Origin: Lachnospiraceae bacterium JLR.KK008
GTDB lineage: Bacteria > Bacillota > Clostridia > Lachnospirales > Lachnospiraceae
Length of the DNA: 64,000 nt
NCBI GenBank assembly: GCA_037015955.1
Contig: CP143548.1
Location: 1,420,001-1,484,000 of the forward strand
Direction: 5' to 3'
Every line of letters starts with the position of its first letter. The stretch's first letter is position 1. Below are positions 1-11,217 of this stretch, piece after piece. The notes beneath the pieces are model-generated. The model had not been told where the DNA came from, searched no databases, and saw only the letters and a list, made by a program, of their open reading frames with translations. Both the position numbers and the translations under genes were made by a program.

Positions 1-2663
<2,663 letters not shown>

Positions 2664-2766
2664 AGGGAAGAAAGAAAAGGGATAGGAAGATGTTGTAAGT
2701 GATGATTTCAATGTTCGGTTTTCAGGGCATGGTCCTTGAATAGCAGGAGTTATAATTTTGTATTGT

Positions 2767-2826
2767 ATGCTCTTTTTAAAGAAAGCGGGTAACGATAGTT
2801 GTTTTCTTTAAGAGGAGCATTATTAT
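2767..2826 (+). terminator. Long hairpin after the rRNA gene, candidate rrn terminator
   Basis: The arms at 2767-2784 and 2803-2820 pair over 18 bases if two G-U pairs are allowed, with an 18-base loop. A T-rich stretch (TATTATATT) follows. No 5S rRNA-like sequence was recognised between the 23S end and this hairpin, so it probably ends the rRNA transcript. The T tract is broken, so the call is moderate. The 238 bases between the 23S end and the next gene hold nothing else I can name. Confidence 0.5.
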
Positions 2827-2901
2827 ATTCCCATAAGCATTTTGGGTGGAATATTTTGACGAGATAAAATAAGACATGGATAAGGAAAATAAAAAATAGA
2901 T

Positions 2902-3378
2902 ATGGAAATAATTTTTGCATACGATCATCCGCATGAAACGGGGATATTGTTTTCTGAATATACGGACCTTCTGCTTGCCGGAGAACCTTCCTTTCAGAAA
3001 TACCTTGACCTTCAACATTATGATGAAGAGATCAGGAATCTGGAGGCGAAATATGGGTTGCCTGACGGCAGATTATATCTTGCATATTATGAGGAAGAAC
3101 TGGCCGGCTGCATTGGTCTGAGAAAAGTTGACGGTCAGAACTGTGAGATGAAACGTCTTTACGTGAGACCACAGTTTCGTGGAAAACATATCGGAGAATA
3201 TCTGGTGCAAAAGATCATAGAGGATGCGAAAGAGATCGGATATTCTCATATGCTGTTGGATACGCTTCCCTTTTTGGATACTGCGGTTTACATGTACAGG
3301 AAATATGGTTTTTATGAAATAGAACGCTATAACGACAGTCCGGTCAGGAATTCTATCTATATGAGGCTGGATCTTTAA
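2902..3378 (+). CDS. GNAT family N-acetyltransferase
   Basis: Predicted 158-residue cytosolic acetyltransferase that would move an acetyl group from acetyl-CoA to an unknown amine. The GNAT acetyl-CoA binding motif is visible as MKRLYVRP followed by QFRGKHIGEYL (about residues 93-111), and the C-terminal part MYRKYGFYEIERY (about 133-145) matches the family's motif B. The length is normal for a single GNAT domain. The ribosome site before the ATG is weak (AAGGAAAA). It stands alone between the rRNA operon and cheV, with about 200 bases after it, so context gives no hint of substrate. The family call is firm; the substrate is unknown. Confidence 0.85.
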   Translation: MEIIFAYDHPHETGILFSEYTDLLLAGEPSFQKYLDLQHYDEEIRNLEAKYGLPDGRLYLAYYEEELAGCIGLRKVDGQNCEMKRLYVRPQFRGKHIGEYLVQKIIEDAKEIGYSHMLLDTLPFLDTAVYMYRKYGFYEIERYNDSPVRNSIYMRLDL

Positions 3379-3516
3379 GAAAATATCGGAATATGACTGA
3401 ATGTTGGTTTTCCGCTGTCGCGCAAAATAAATATTTGCATAACTTAGAAAAAGAAGATATAATGAAATAAAAGATAAAAATATTATTTGTTTGCTATAGG
3501 TTTTTTGAAAAAAATA

Positions 3517-3525
3517 TGATATAAT
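3517..3525 (+). promoter_or_regulatory. Extended -10 promoter for the cheV gene
   Basis: TGATATAAT is an extended -10 (TGnTATAAT) about 55 bases before the cheV start. I see no good -35 box at 16-18 bases upstream, which fits an extended -10 promoter. It does not look like a flagellar sigma-D promoter. Confidence 0.5.
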
Positions 3526-3580
3526 GAGCGTCAGAGAAGAGAGCGTGCTTTTCAGACGTATACATGAGAGGTGAAGGGGT

Positions 3581-4471
3581 ATGGATACAAAAATCTTATT
3601 GGAAAATGGAACCAATGAATTAGAGGTATTGGAGTTTACTCTGGATGGTAATTTGTATGGAATTAATGTTGCAAAAATACGTGAGATTATCAATTATCAG
3701 GAAGTGACGCCTGTACCAAATGCACATCCCAGTATTGAAGGGATCTTTATGCCGCGTGATAAGATGATTACGGCAATAGATTTAAAGAATTGCCTTCAGA
3801 GAGGAGAATCCAAACCCGGAGGATTGTTTATCGTAACGAATTTCAATAAACTGGACATTGCATTTCATGTTGATTCTGTTATTGGTATACATAGAGTATC
3901 CTGGAAGGATATTATTAAGCCGGGCGCAACCGTATCCACACCCGAAGATGGAGTCTCTACCGGAATTATCAAGTTTAACGATAAGTTGATCATTATTCTT
4001 GATTTTGAGAAGATTGTAACTGACATTAATCCTGAGACAGGACTTAAGGTGACGGAGATTGATGCACTGGAAGACAGACAGAAAAGTGATGTACCTATCC
4101 TGATTGCAGAAGATTCCGCACTTTTGAATAAACTGATTGTTGATTCTTTGAAAAAGGCTGGTTATCACAACTTAATTCGTACGGAAAACGGACAGCAGGC
4201 ATGGGACATCATTAAAGAGTGTTCGGATGAGGGAACATTGGATCAACATGTGAAGTGTGTGATCACTGATATTGAGATGCCGTTGATGGACGGACATCGT
4301 CTGACGAAACTGATCAAGAGTCATGATGAGACAAAACACATTCCGGTTGTTATCTTTTCTTCCCTGGTAAATGAGGAGATGAGAAAAAAGGGCGAGGCGT
4401 TAGGTGCAAATGCGCAGCTTTCCAAACCAGAGATCGGTAATCTTGTCAAGGTAATTGATGGTTTGGTATAA
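3581..4471 (+). CDS. cheV: Chemotaxis coupling protein CheV (CheW domain plus receiver)
   Basis: 296 residues. The N-terminal half (about 12-150) is a CheW-like domain that couples chemoreceptors to the CheA kinase; the C-terminal half (about 171-296) is a response-regulator receiver. In the receiver the acidic pair is E177-D178, the phospho-acceptor is D230 (CVITDIEMP), the conserved Ser is around S260 and the conserved Lys is K282. In CheV proteins phosphorylation of the receiver tunes receptor-kinase coupling during adaptation. It is monocistronic: it has its own -10 element and a strong terminator. No other chemotaxis or flagellar gene lies in this window, so its receptors and kinase must be elsewhere or it may serve another signalling array. 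The ATG follows GAGGTGAAGGGGT, a good ribosome site. Confidence 0.9.
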   Translation: MDTKILLENGTNELEVLEFTLDGNLYGINVAKIREIINYQEVTPVPNAHPSIEGIFMPRDKMITAIDLKNCLQRGESKPGGLFIVTNFNKLDIAFHVDSVIGIHRVSWKDIIKPGATVSTPEDGVSTGIIKFNDKLIIILDFEKIVTDINPETGLKVTEIDALEDRQKSDVPILIAEDSALLNKLIVDSLKKAGYHNLIRTENGQQAWDIIKECSDEGTLDQHVKCVITDIEMPLMDGHRLTKLIKSHDETKHIPVVIFSSLVNEEMRKKGEALGANAQLSKPEIGNLVKVIDGLV

Positions 4472-4480
4472 ACAAATATA

Positions 4481-4509
4481 AGCCGGGAAATTTCCCGGCT
4501 TTCTTTTTG
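4481..4509 (+). terminator. Rho-independent terminator after cheV
   Basis: AGCCGGGAAATTTCCCGGCT is a perfect palindrome followed by TTCTTTTT. It lies 10 bases past the stop codon. Confidence 0.9.
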
Positions 4510-4579
4510 TTATGGGGGAAATGTGCTTTTCGGTTTATATTATGTTAAGGAATCTGTCAGAAAAGGAAATGAGAGATAA

Positions 4580-5119
4580 ATGCAGGAAAATATCGAACTT
4601 ATATCAGGAAAAATAGCTGAAGCTGAAATGGTTTTGGTGGGAATCGGAGAGAAATTTGATTCGCAAAAGGGTACGTCAGATGTCCGTGAGGCGTACGAAA
4701 AACTGTTGAAGTGTTTAACTGGGAAGAATTATTTTATGATAACTGTGTGCGACGATGAACTGCTCTATGAGACGGGCTTTCGGGAGGACCGCATCGTACG
4801 GCCGCTGGCGGAAGAAGAGAGTGGTGCACAGGGAGAGAAAGAAGGATGTGTACAATGTGCCCATCTGCCGAGATGGGAGACTTATATGAAGTGGCTTCAG
4901 GGGACACTGCATAGAAGGCTGCTTGTGCTGGAACTGGGAGTTGGCTTGCGGTATCCGCAGGTAATACGGTTTCCTTTCGAAAAAATAGTCTATTTAAACC
5001 AGCAGGCAGAGTTTATCCGTGTCCATGATAAATTGTTTCAACTTCCGGAACAGATAAGTGGAAAAGCCATTTCCATATCGTCAGACGTGGTAAGGCTGTT
5101 TGCGGACGCGGAAATTTGA
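4580..5119 (+). CDS. Degenerate Sir2-like protein
   Basis: 179 residues, soluble. It has an opening VLVGIGEKFD that resembles the Sir2 NAD-binding start, then NYFMITVCDD (about 50-59), then LVLELGVGLRYPQVIRFPFEK (about 115-135) and a later AEFIRV. This succession resembles short Sir2-like (sirtuin-fold) proteins of Clostridia. The usual sirtuin loop GAGxSxxSGIPDFR, the catalytic His and a full zinc ribbon are not visible, although CVQC near residue 91 could be a leftover zinc pair. If the fold is right, the protein probably no longer deacetylates and may bind NAD or a related ligand. It sits alone between cheV and the charged membrane protein gene. The call is tentative; hypothetical protein is the safe alternative. 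Confidence 0.5.
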   Translation: MQENIELISGKIAEAEMVLVGIGEKFDSQKGTSDVREAYEKLLKCLTGKNYFMITVCDDELLYETGFREDRIVRPLAEEESGAQGEKEGCVQCAHLPRWETYMKWLQGTLHRRLLVLELGVGLRYPQVIRFPFEKIVYLNQQAEFIRVHDKLFQLPEQISGKAISISSDVVRLFADAEI

Positions 5120-5128
5120 GAAAGATGT

Positions 5129-5156
5129 TTGATTGAAAGTGAGAATATGATATAAT
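5129..5156 (+). promoter_or_regulatory. Promoter before the charged membrane protein-hisHF-ung run
   Basis: TTGATT, 16 bases, then TATAAT with the TGA extension just before it. It starts a leader of about 100 bases and could drive all four downstream genes, which are closely spaced. Confidence 0.6.
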
Positions 5157-5261
5157 ACCGACAGGTGTGATATTGCCAGATGCATCGATCAGAGAATGAT
5201 ATGGATGAATATATACACAGGTATCAGGATAGAAAGCAGAACAGGGTGAGTGGAGGAAGTT

Positions 5262-7142
5262 ATGGGTTCGAATGAAGAATATCTGGACAGACTGCTTCGT
5301 CAGGTGAATGGTGAAGTGATTGAAGAGGAGAATGATGGTGAGGCATCAGAGAAACTGGCGGATATGCTGGATGCGTTGCCGGACGATACGGATTTCAGTC
5401 AGTTGTATCCTGATGAGGGAGAGTCGGAAGAGCAGGAGTTTCCGGAGTTGGCCAAACTGTTTGAGGACGAAGCGTCCGATGTGGAGGAACCTGTTGCAGA
5501 GCCTGAACTGATGACAATGGAAAACATGTCAGTGACAGAGGAGTCACAGCCGATAGAAGAGCTGCCAATAGATGAGGTGCCGATAAAAGAGCCGCCAGTG
5601 GAAGAGATGGCAGACCTGCAGGCGGCCGGAACAGAAGTGCCTGAGCCGTCATTGAACCTGGAAGAAGCCGACAGTATGGATATTGCCGACTTGGATGCTT
5701 TAATGTCGGTAGATTCGTCAGGAGGAGAGCCGGACGGACTTACGCAGGATTTGGATTTGTTGAAGGACACGGATGTCAGTGATCTGATCGAAGCTCTGGA
5801 CGGAGATGACGATGATCTTGCTGAAATCAGTGAATTGTTAAAAAAACCGGAAAGCGAAGGAAAAGCCGAAGACAGTGACAGTTCATCTTTGGAGGAAAAG
5901 AGTATGGCGGTTGCCGCAAAGGAGGAGCAGGCAGTCTCCGGGGACAGCGAAGAAAGTTCTGAGGTTGGAGAAGAGGTAAGTACAAAAAAGAAAAAGGAAC
6001 GGAAAAAAAGAGAAAAAAAGGACGCCTCCGAAAAGGGAAAGGGGTTGTTCCAGCGGATTATTGCTTTTTTTACGGACGAAGAAGAAGAGGAGACAGAAGT
6101 TCAGGAGAAAGGGCAGCTTGATCTTTCTCAGGAAAATATGGCTATCTTAGAAGAACTTGATCAGGGAAGGGTAGCTCCTCCTGCGAACGATAAGAAGTCA
6201 AAGAAAGAGAAAAAACCGAAACAGAAAAAAGAGAAGAAACCGAAGAAGGAGAAAAAACAAAAGCCTAAAAAGGAAAAGAAGCCAAAAGTAAAAAAAGAAA
6301 AGAAACCGAAGGAACCCAAAGAGCCGCAAAAACCGTTAAAGCCGATTGGTATGAAGAAAATAGTACTTGCCTTTTTCTTTGCGCTTACTGTGTTTGGTAT
6401 GATCATGCTCTTTACTTCTTATATTCCCGATTATCTGGAAAGGCAGGAGAGCCGCAAGGCCTTTGAGAAAGGAGATTATCAGAAAGTCTACGATCTGCTT
6501 ATTACAAAAGAGGTGAGCGAGCAGGAGGAAGCGAGCTTGGAAGGCGCCACACTGTGCCTCGAGATGGACCGCAAACTGCAATCTTACGACAATTATAAAA
6601 AGCTCACAGGCAGAGAAGTAGAGCAGCTCCATGCACTGATCAGCGGTGTTGACAAGTATTTTAAAATTCAGGCAAAATCTGAGCAGTATGGAGTATCCAC
6701 TTATGTAACGAGCCGCTATCTGGATATTTTGACGATTTTACAGGATGTATATGGAATTTCCGAAGAAGAGGCAAAAAATATAGCGGCGATTACCGACAGT
6801 GTCACATATACGAAAGAACTGAAACGGATACTGGGCATAGAAGGTGAGAGTGAGGAAGATCCGCTGGATACGGATGTTCCGGAATCCGCAGACGATGTCG
6901 AAGATATGGAAGAATTGGAAACTGAGGATATGGAAGATTCTGAAAATATGGATGGGATCGGGAATGCGGATGATATTACAGATACTGAGGATATGGAGGG
7001 TGACGGGAATACCGATGAGAATGTAGACGATACGGTCAATGCAGATAATGTTGAGGAGGACGACCAGGTGGAGGATGCGGATCATTCTGTTAATGTGGGA
7101 GACACGCAGGATAGCGGGGATACGGAAAACACTGAGGAATAG
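5262..7142 (+). CDS. Highly charged single-pass membrane protein of unknown function
   Basis: About 626 residues. Residues 1-250 are strongly acidic and low in complexity. A lysine block with KKEKKPK-type repeats (about 305-365) sits just before one membrane helix (about 368-390, KIVLAFFFALTVFGMIMLF). A more ordered helical segment (about 395-530) follows, and then a very acidic tail rich in D, E, N and M. By the positive-inside rule the long N-terminal half should be cytoplasmic and the tail outside. The ATG at 5262 is chosen because GGAGGA lies 5 bases before it; an in-frame GTG at 5250 would place that same site inside the gene. It ends 3 bases before hisH, so it is probably co-transcribed with the histidine genes, but nothing in the sequence ties it to histidine synthesis. 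I do not recognise a family. Confidence 0.75.
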   Translation: MGSNEEYLDRLLRQVNGEVIEEENDGEASEKLADMLDALPDDTDFSQLYPDEGESEEQEFPELAKLFEDEASDVEEPVAEPELMTMENMSVTEESQPIEELPIDEVPIKEPPVEEMADLQAAGTEVPEPSLNLEEADSMDIADLDALMSVDSSGGEPDGLTQDLDLLKDTDVSDLIEALDGDDDDLAEISELLKKPESEGKAEDSDSSSLEEKSMAVAAKEEQAVSGDSEESSEVGEEVSTKKKKERKKREKKDASEKGKGLFQRIIAFFTDEEEEETEVQEKGQLDLSQENMAILEELDQGRVAPPANDKKSKKEKKPKQKKEKKPKKEKKQKPKKEKKPKVKKEKKPKEPKEPQKPLKPIGMKKIVLAFFFALTVFGMIMLFTSYIPDYLERQESRKAFEKGDYQKVYDLLITKEVSEQEEASLEGATLCLEMDRKLQSYDNYKKLTGREVEQLHALISGVDKYFKIQAKSEQYGVSTYVTSRYLDILTILQDVYGISEEEAKNIAAITDSVTYTKELKRILGIEGESEEDPLDTDVPESADDVEDMEELETEDMEDSENMDGIGNADDITDTEDMEGDGNTDENVDDTVNADNVEEDDQVEDADHSVNVGDTQDSGDTENTEE

Positions 7143-7145
7143 AAC

Positions 7146-7769
7146 ATGATAGCGATTATTGATTATGACGCAGGAAATATCAGAAGTGTGGAGAAAGCGA
7201 TTCAACTGCTTGGGGCAGAGACGAGTGTTACAAGAGACCGGGATACGATATTGCGTGCGGACAGAGTGATTTTGCCCGGTGTAGGCGCATTTGGGGATGC
7301 CATGGGGAAGATCCGCAGTTATGGTCTGGAGGAGGTCATACATCAGGTCGTGGAGGAGAGGATTCCTTTTCTTGGTATTTGTCTGGGACTTCAGCTTTTA
7401 TTTGAATCGAGCGAGGAGAGCGAAGGTGTCCGGGGACTGGGAATCCTGCCGGGGAAAATCGTGAGAATTCCGGAAAAGCAGGGACTTAAAATTCCGCATA
7501 TAGGCTGGAACTCTCTGCAGTTTCCGTCATCGGGGACGCTGTTTCAGGGAATTGAGGAAGGGGCGTACGTCTATTTCGTTCATTCATACTATCTGCAGGC
7601 GCAGGAGGAGACGATTGTAAAGGCGACGACTCAGTATGGTGTGAACATTCATGCTTCGGTAGAAAAAGACAATGTTTTTGCCTGCCAGTTCCATCCGGAA
7701 AAAAGTTCCGACACCGGGATGCAGATATTAAAAAACTTTATTTCCATACCGGGCAGGAGGGAGGACTAG
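7146..7769 (+). CDS. hisH: Imidazole glycerol phosphate synthase, glutaminase subunit HisH
   Basis: HisH releases ammonia from glutamine and passes it to HisF in histidine synthesis. The 207-residue protein is a class I glutamine amidotransferase: the nucleophile is C79 in LGICLGLQ, with H183 and E185 in FHPEKS completing the triad, and the oxyanion part PGVGAFGDAM is at 44-53. The length is normal. It abuts hisF with no gap, as expected for two subunits made in equal amounts. Other his genes are not adjacent; hisB lies at 53453-54043, so the pathway is split. The function is secure. Confidence 0.97.
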   Translation: MIAIIDYDAGNIRSVEKAIQLLGAETSVTRDRDTILRADRVILPGVGAFGDAMGKIRSYGLEEVIHQVVEERIPFLGICLGLQLLFESSEESEGVRGLGILPGKIVRIPEKQGLKIPHIGWNSLQFPSSGTLFQGIEEGAYVYFVHSYYLQAQEETIVKATTQYGVNIHASVEKDNVFACQFHPEKSSDTGMQILKNFISIPGRRED

Positions 7770-8531
7770 ATGTATACAAAGAGGATTATTCCCTGTCTGG
7801 ATGTAAATAACGGAAGAGTTGTAAAAGGGGTCAATTTTGTCAATCTCCAGGATGCCGGGGACCCGGTGGAGATTGGTGCGGCCTACGACAGAGCAGGGGC
7901 CGACGAACTTGTGTTTCTGGATATTACAGCTTCCTGTGATGCGAGAAATACCGTGGTGGATATGGTGCGCAAGGTAGCGGAGAAGGTGTTCATTCCATTT
8001 ACGGTAGGCGGAGGTATTCGCACGGTGGAGGATTTCCGGGCAATTCTGCGGGAAGGGGCGGATAAAATATCGGTCAATTCGGCGGCGATTGCCAGACCGG
8101 AGCTGATCAGTGAGGCGGCGGATAAATTTGGGAGTCAGTGTGTGGTTGTAGCTATCGATGCCAAGAAAAGGGCGGATGGCAGTGGCTGGAATATCTATAA
8201 AAACGGCGGCCGCATTGATATGGGGATTGATGCGGTGGAATGGGCGATGAGGGCCGACCGGCTTGGTGCGGGAGAAATTCTGCTCACAAGTATGGATTGT
8301 GACGGCACAAAGGCGGGCTATGATCTGGAATTGACGAAGGCTGTATCCGGGAATGTGTCCATCCCTGTGATTGCGTCAGGAGGTGCGGGAAGGCCGGAAC
8401 ATTTTTATGATGCTTTGACGGAGGGCGGTGCGGAAGCTGCGCTGGCAGCCTCCCTGTTTCATTTTAAAGAACTGGAGATCAGGGAAGTGAAACAATATCT
8501 GCGCCAGAGACAAGTAGCCGTGAGACTGTAA
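7770..8531 (+). CDS. hisF: Imidazole glycerol phosphate synthase, cyclase subunit HisF
   Basis: HisF is the (beta-alpha)8 barrel that uses ammonia from HisH to close the imidazole ring, giving imidazole glycerol phosphate and AICAR. The catalytic aspartates are D11 ([14 protein letters not shown]) and D130 (VVVAIDAKK). The phosphate-binding motifs VGGGIR (79-84) and [11 protein letters not shown] near 203 are present. It is 253 residues, the usual size. The start codon directly follows the hisH stop, so translation is probably coupled. GAGG in the end of hisH serves as the ribosome site. Confidence 0.97.
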   Translation: MYTKRIIPCLDVNNGRVVKGVNFVNLQDAGDPVEIGAAYDRAGADELVFLDITASCDARNTVVDMVRKVAEKVFIPFTVGGGIRTVEDFRAILREGADKISVNSAAIARPELISEAADKFGSQCVVVAIDAKKRADGSGWNIYKNGGRIDMGIDAVEWAMRADRLGAGEILLTSMDCDGTKAGYDLELTKAVSGNVSIPVIASGGAGRPEHFYDALTEGGAEAALAASLFHFKELEIREVKQYLRQRQVAVRL

Positions 8532-8558
8532 GCGAGAGAAAGAGCGAGGACAAAAGAG

Positions 8559-9233
8559 ATGCCACCAATTTCAAATGACTGGTTGGAACCGTTAAAAAAT
8601 GAATTTTCCAAACCGTATTACAAGAAACTTCATGAGAAGGTTGTGGAGGAGTACAACAGCAGGAAAATTTTTCCGGCGGCAGACGATATTTTCAATGCAT
8701 TTCATCTGACACCGCTGCATGAAGTGAAGGTCGTCATACTGGGACAGGATCCTTATCATAATGACGGACAGGCACATGGGCTGTGTTTTTCAGTCAAGCC
8801 CGAGATGGAGATTCCGCCGTCGCTTGTAAATATATATCAGGAATTACACGATGATCTGGGGTGTAAGATCCCCAATAACGGTTACCTTGTGAAATGGGCA
8901 AAGCAGGGTGTACTGATGCTGAATACGGTACTGACAGTCCGTGCGCATATGGCGAATTCACACAGAGGGATCGGCTGGGAAGAATTCACGGATGCAGCCA
9001 TCCGCATTTTGAATGAGCAGAACAGGCCGATCGTGTTTATCCTGTGGGGACGACCGGCTCAGATGAAGAAGAGCATGCTGCACAATTCCGGGCATCTGAT
9101 TCTGGAGGCGCCGCATCCGAGTCCGCTTTCTGCATACAGAGGGTTTTTTGGCAGCAAACCGTTTAGCAAAACCAATGCTTTCTTGCGGGAAAACGGTTTG
9201 TCTGAGATTGACTGGCAGATTGAAGATGTATAA
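8559..9233 (+). CDS. ung: Uracil-DNA glycosylase, family 1
   Basis: Removes uracil from DNA as the first step of base-excision repair. The 224-residue protein shows the family 1 active-site motif GQDPYH (D64 activates water) and the DNA-intercalation motif HPSPLSAYRGFFG with the catalytic His at 186. FVIL-like VFILWG (159-164) is also typical. It begins 27 bases after hisF and is probably read from the same transcript. All key residues are intact. Confidence 0.97.
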   Translation: MPPISNDWLEPLKNEFSKPYYKKLHEKVVEEYNSRKIFPAADDIFNAFHLTPLHEVKVVILGQDPYHNDGQAHGLCFSVKPEMEIPPSLVNIYQELHDDLGCKIPNNGYLVKWAKQGVLMLNTVLTVRAHMANSHRGIGWEEFTDAAIRILNEQNRPIVFILWGRPAQMKKSMLHNSGHLILEAPHPSPLSAYRGFFGSKPFSKTNAFLRENGLSEIDWQIEDV

Positions 9234-9295
9234 AGTCAACAGGCATTCCAGTCGGTACAGGAATTTTATGACAATCTGATGAGAATATGGTAATT

Positions 9296-9324
9296 TTGAC
9301 TTGCAAACAATGACCGGATATGAT
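9296..9324 (+). promoter_or_regulatory. Promoter for tRNA-Leu
   Basis: TTGACT, 17 bases, then TATGAT, about 60 bases before the tRNA. An inverted repeat covers the -10 box. The 415 bases between ung and malQ hold this promoter, the repeat, the tRNA, its terminator and the malQ promoter. Confidence 0.6.
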
Positions 9325-9343
9325 ATTATAATATCCGGTCATT
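9309..9343. repeat. Perfect 13-base inverted repeat over the tRNA promoter
   Basis: AATGACCGGATAT at 9309-9321 and ATATCCGGTCATT at 9331-9343 are exact reverse complements with 9 A/T-rich bases between. No T run follows on the plus strand, so it does not look like a normal terminator. It could be an operator, or a structure at the very 5' end of the tRNA precursor. Confidence 0.7.
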
Positions 9344-9384
9344 GAAGTCAGGAAACTGAAATGTGGCCAGTAAAATGGAAAGAT

Positions 9385-9467
9385 GCAGGAGTGGCGGAAT
9401 GGCAGACGCATCAGACTCAAAATCTGACGTAGGTGACTATGTGTGGGTTCAAGTCCCATCTCCTGCA
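9385..9467 (+). tRNA. tRNA-Leu (anticodon CAA)
   Basis: Acceptor arm GCAGGAG pairs with CTCCTGC at 9460-9466; the discriminator base is A. The anticodon stem TCAGA/TCTGA encloses loop CTCAAAA, giving anticodon CAA, which reads UUG. A long variable arm (class II) and the T arm GGGTTCAAGTCCC are present. The CCA end is not encoded. Confidence 0.95.
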
Positions 9468-9493
9468 TTTGTTAAGTAATTCAAATTAAGAGG

Positions 9494-9522
9494 GAATAGT
9501 GCGAATGCACTATTCTTTTTTT
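9494..9522 (+). terminator. Terminator after tRNA-Leu
   Basis: GAATAGTGC, loop GAAT, GCACTATTC, then seven Ts. Confidence 0.93.
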
Positions 9523-9536
9523 GATGGTCTCAGGAA

Positions 9537-9565
9537 TTGTAATTATAATGCGAATATATTATGAT
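9537..9565 (+). promoter_or_regulatory. Promoter for malQ
   Basis: TTGTAA, 17 bases, then TATGAT, about 80 bases before the malQ start. Confidence 0.5.
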
Positions 9566-9648
9566 ATTTGCATCAGGCGTATCGGATAATTATGGAAGTG
9601 AAACAAAAGATCGAAGGATCGATCGCAGGAAGAAGGGGAGGAATATGT

Positions 9649-11142
9649 ATGAAACGAACTGCGGGAATCTTATTGCCTGTTTCCAGCCTGCCGTCAAACT
9701 ATGGCATCGGCTGCTTTTCAAAGAGCGCTTATCAATTTGCAGACTGGCTTCGGGATGCCGGACAGAGCTATTGGCAGATTTTGCCGCTGTGTCCGACCAG
9801 TTTTGGGGATTCCCCGTATCAGTCTTTTTCCACGTTCGCAGGCAATCCCTATTTTATCAGCCTTGAGGCGCTCATTGAGGAGGGCGTCCTCACAAAACAG
9901 GAATGCGATGCTACAGATTTTGGTGCGGATGCAGGGAGCGTTGATTATGAAAAATTATATATACAGCGGTATCCTCTTCTGCGCAGGGCGTATGAACGCA
10001 GCGATGTGCTCAGAAGAGATGATTACCGGGCCTTTGTGGAGGAAAACGGGTGGTGGCTGTCAGACTATGCGTTGTTTATGGCCATAAAGGATCATTTCGG
10101 AGGAAAGATGTGGACACAGTGGCCGGAAGACATCAGTCTCCGGCGAGATGAGGCTGTGGAGAGATACCGCGGCGAACTGGAGGAGGATATTGGGTTTCAT
10201 CAGTATCTGCAGTTTCAGTTTTTCCGGCAGTGGAAGAAACTGAAACGCTATGCCAATGCACAGGGGATTCGTCTGATCGGTGATATTCCGATCTATGTGG
10301 CGATGGACAGTGCGGATACGTGGGCAAGCCCGGAGCTGTTTCAGTTAAATGAATACAATCGGCCTGTGGCCGTGGCAGGCTGTCCGCCGGATGGATTTTC
10401 TGCGGATGGTCAGCTCTGGGGAAATCCGCTGTACCGATGGGAATATCATCGTCAGACGGGGTATGCCTGGTGGCTGACGAGGCTTCGCTACTGTTTTGAA
10501 ATGTATGATGTGACACGCATTGACCATTTCCGGGGGTTTGACGAATACTTTTCGATTCCTTATGGTGAGGAAACTGCGGTGAATGGTCACTGGGAGAAAG
10601 GTGTGGGCATCGAACTGTTCCGTGAGGCAGAGCGGCGGCTGGGCCGGCACGAAGTGATTGCTGAGGATCTCGGTTATGTGACAGACTCCGTGCGCAGACT
10701 TGTGCGGGACAGCGGATTTCCGGGCATGAAGGTATTGGAGTTTGCTTTTGATTCCAGAGATACGGGTTCTGCCAGCGATTATCTGCCGCACAATTATACG
10801 GAAAACTGTATTGCCTACACAGGGACCCATGATAATGAAACGCTGACAGGATGGTTCGAGAGCATTGCGCCCGGTGAGCGACAGGCGGCGAGAGATTATC
10901 TGTGCGATCAGCACACCCCCGGAGAAGAACTCTACCGGTCCTTTATCTCTCTGATCATGCGCAGCAATGCCAGGATTTGCATCGTCCCCATGCAGGACTA
11001 TATGGGGCTTGACAACCGCTGCCGGATGAATACTCCTTCCACGGTAGGTACGAACTGGAAATGGCGTCTGAAAAAATCGGATCTGACGGAGGAACTGCAG
11101 CAGTGGATTCGGCAGTTCACGGCGCGCTACGACCGGATCTGA
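9649..11142 (+). CDS. malQ: 4-alpha-glucanotransferase (amylomaltase)
   Basis: Disproportionates alpha-1,4-glucans: it moves maltosyl and longer units between chains and frees glucose during glycogen, starch or maltodextrin use. The 497-residue protein is a GH77 barrel. The nucleophile is D292 in RIDHFRG, the acid/base is E339 in IAEDLGYV and the third carboxylate is D395 in GTHDNETL. The N-terminal RTAGILLPVSSLP is typical. The start is set at the ATG preceded by GGGGAGGAA; upstream in-frame codons lack a ribosome site. It appears monocistronic, with its own promoter and a terminator after it. No other maltose genes are nearby. Confidence 0.96.
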   Translation: MKRTAGILLPVSSLPSNYGIGCFSKSAYQFADWLRDAGQSYWQILPLCPTSFGDSPYQSFSTFAGNPYFISLEALIEEGVLTKQECDATDFGADAGSVDYEKLYIQRYPLLRRAYERSDVLRRDDYRAFVEENGWWLSDYALFMAIKDHFGGKMWTQWPEDISLRRDEAVERYRGELEEDIGFHQYLQFQFFRQWKKLKRYANAQGIRLIGDIPIYVAMDSADTWASPELFQLNEYNRPVAVAGCPPDGFSADGQLWGNPLYRWEYHRQTGYAWWLTRLRYCFEMYDVTRIDHFRGFDEYFSIPYGEETAVNGHWEKGVGIELFREAERRLGRHEVIAEDLGYVTDSVRRLVRDSGFPGMKVLEFAFDSRDTGSASDYLPHNYTENCIAYTGTHDNETLTGWFESIAPGERQAARDYLCDQHTPGEELYRSFISLIMRSNARICIVPMQDYMGLDNRCRMNTPSTVGTNWKWRLKKSDLTEELQQWIRQFTARYDRI

Positions 11143-11217
11143 TGAAAGGTTTTATTCCCGCGGGTAATAAGCCAGACGAATGTGTCAGCATCCATTTGGT
11201 GAATGCCTCGAGGATCG

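Noticed and set aside
6181-6320. Repetitive A/G-rich stretch resembling a short repeat array
   Set aside because: The periodicity comes from lysine, proline and glutamate codons of the KKEKKPK block; units are irregular and have no spacers, so it is not a CRISPR array.
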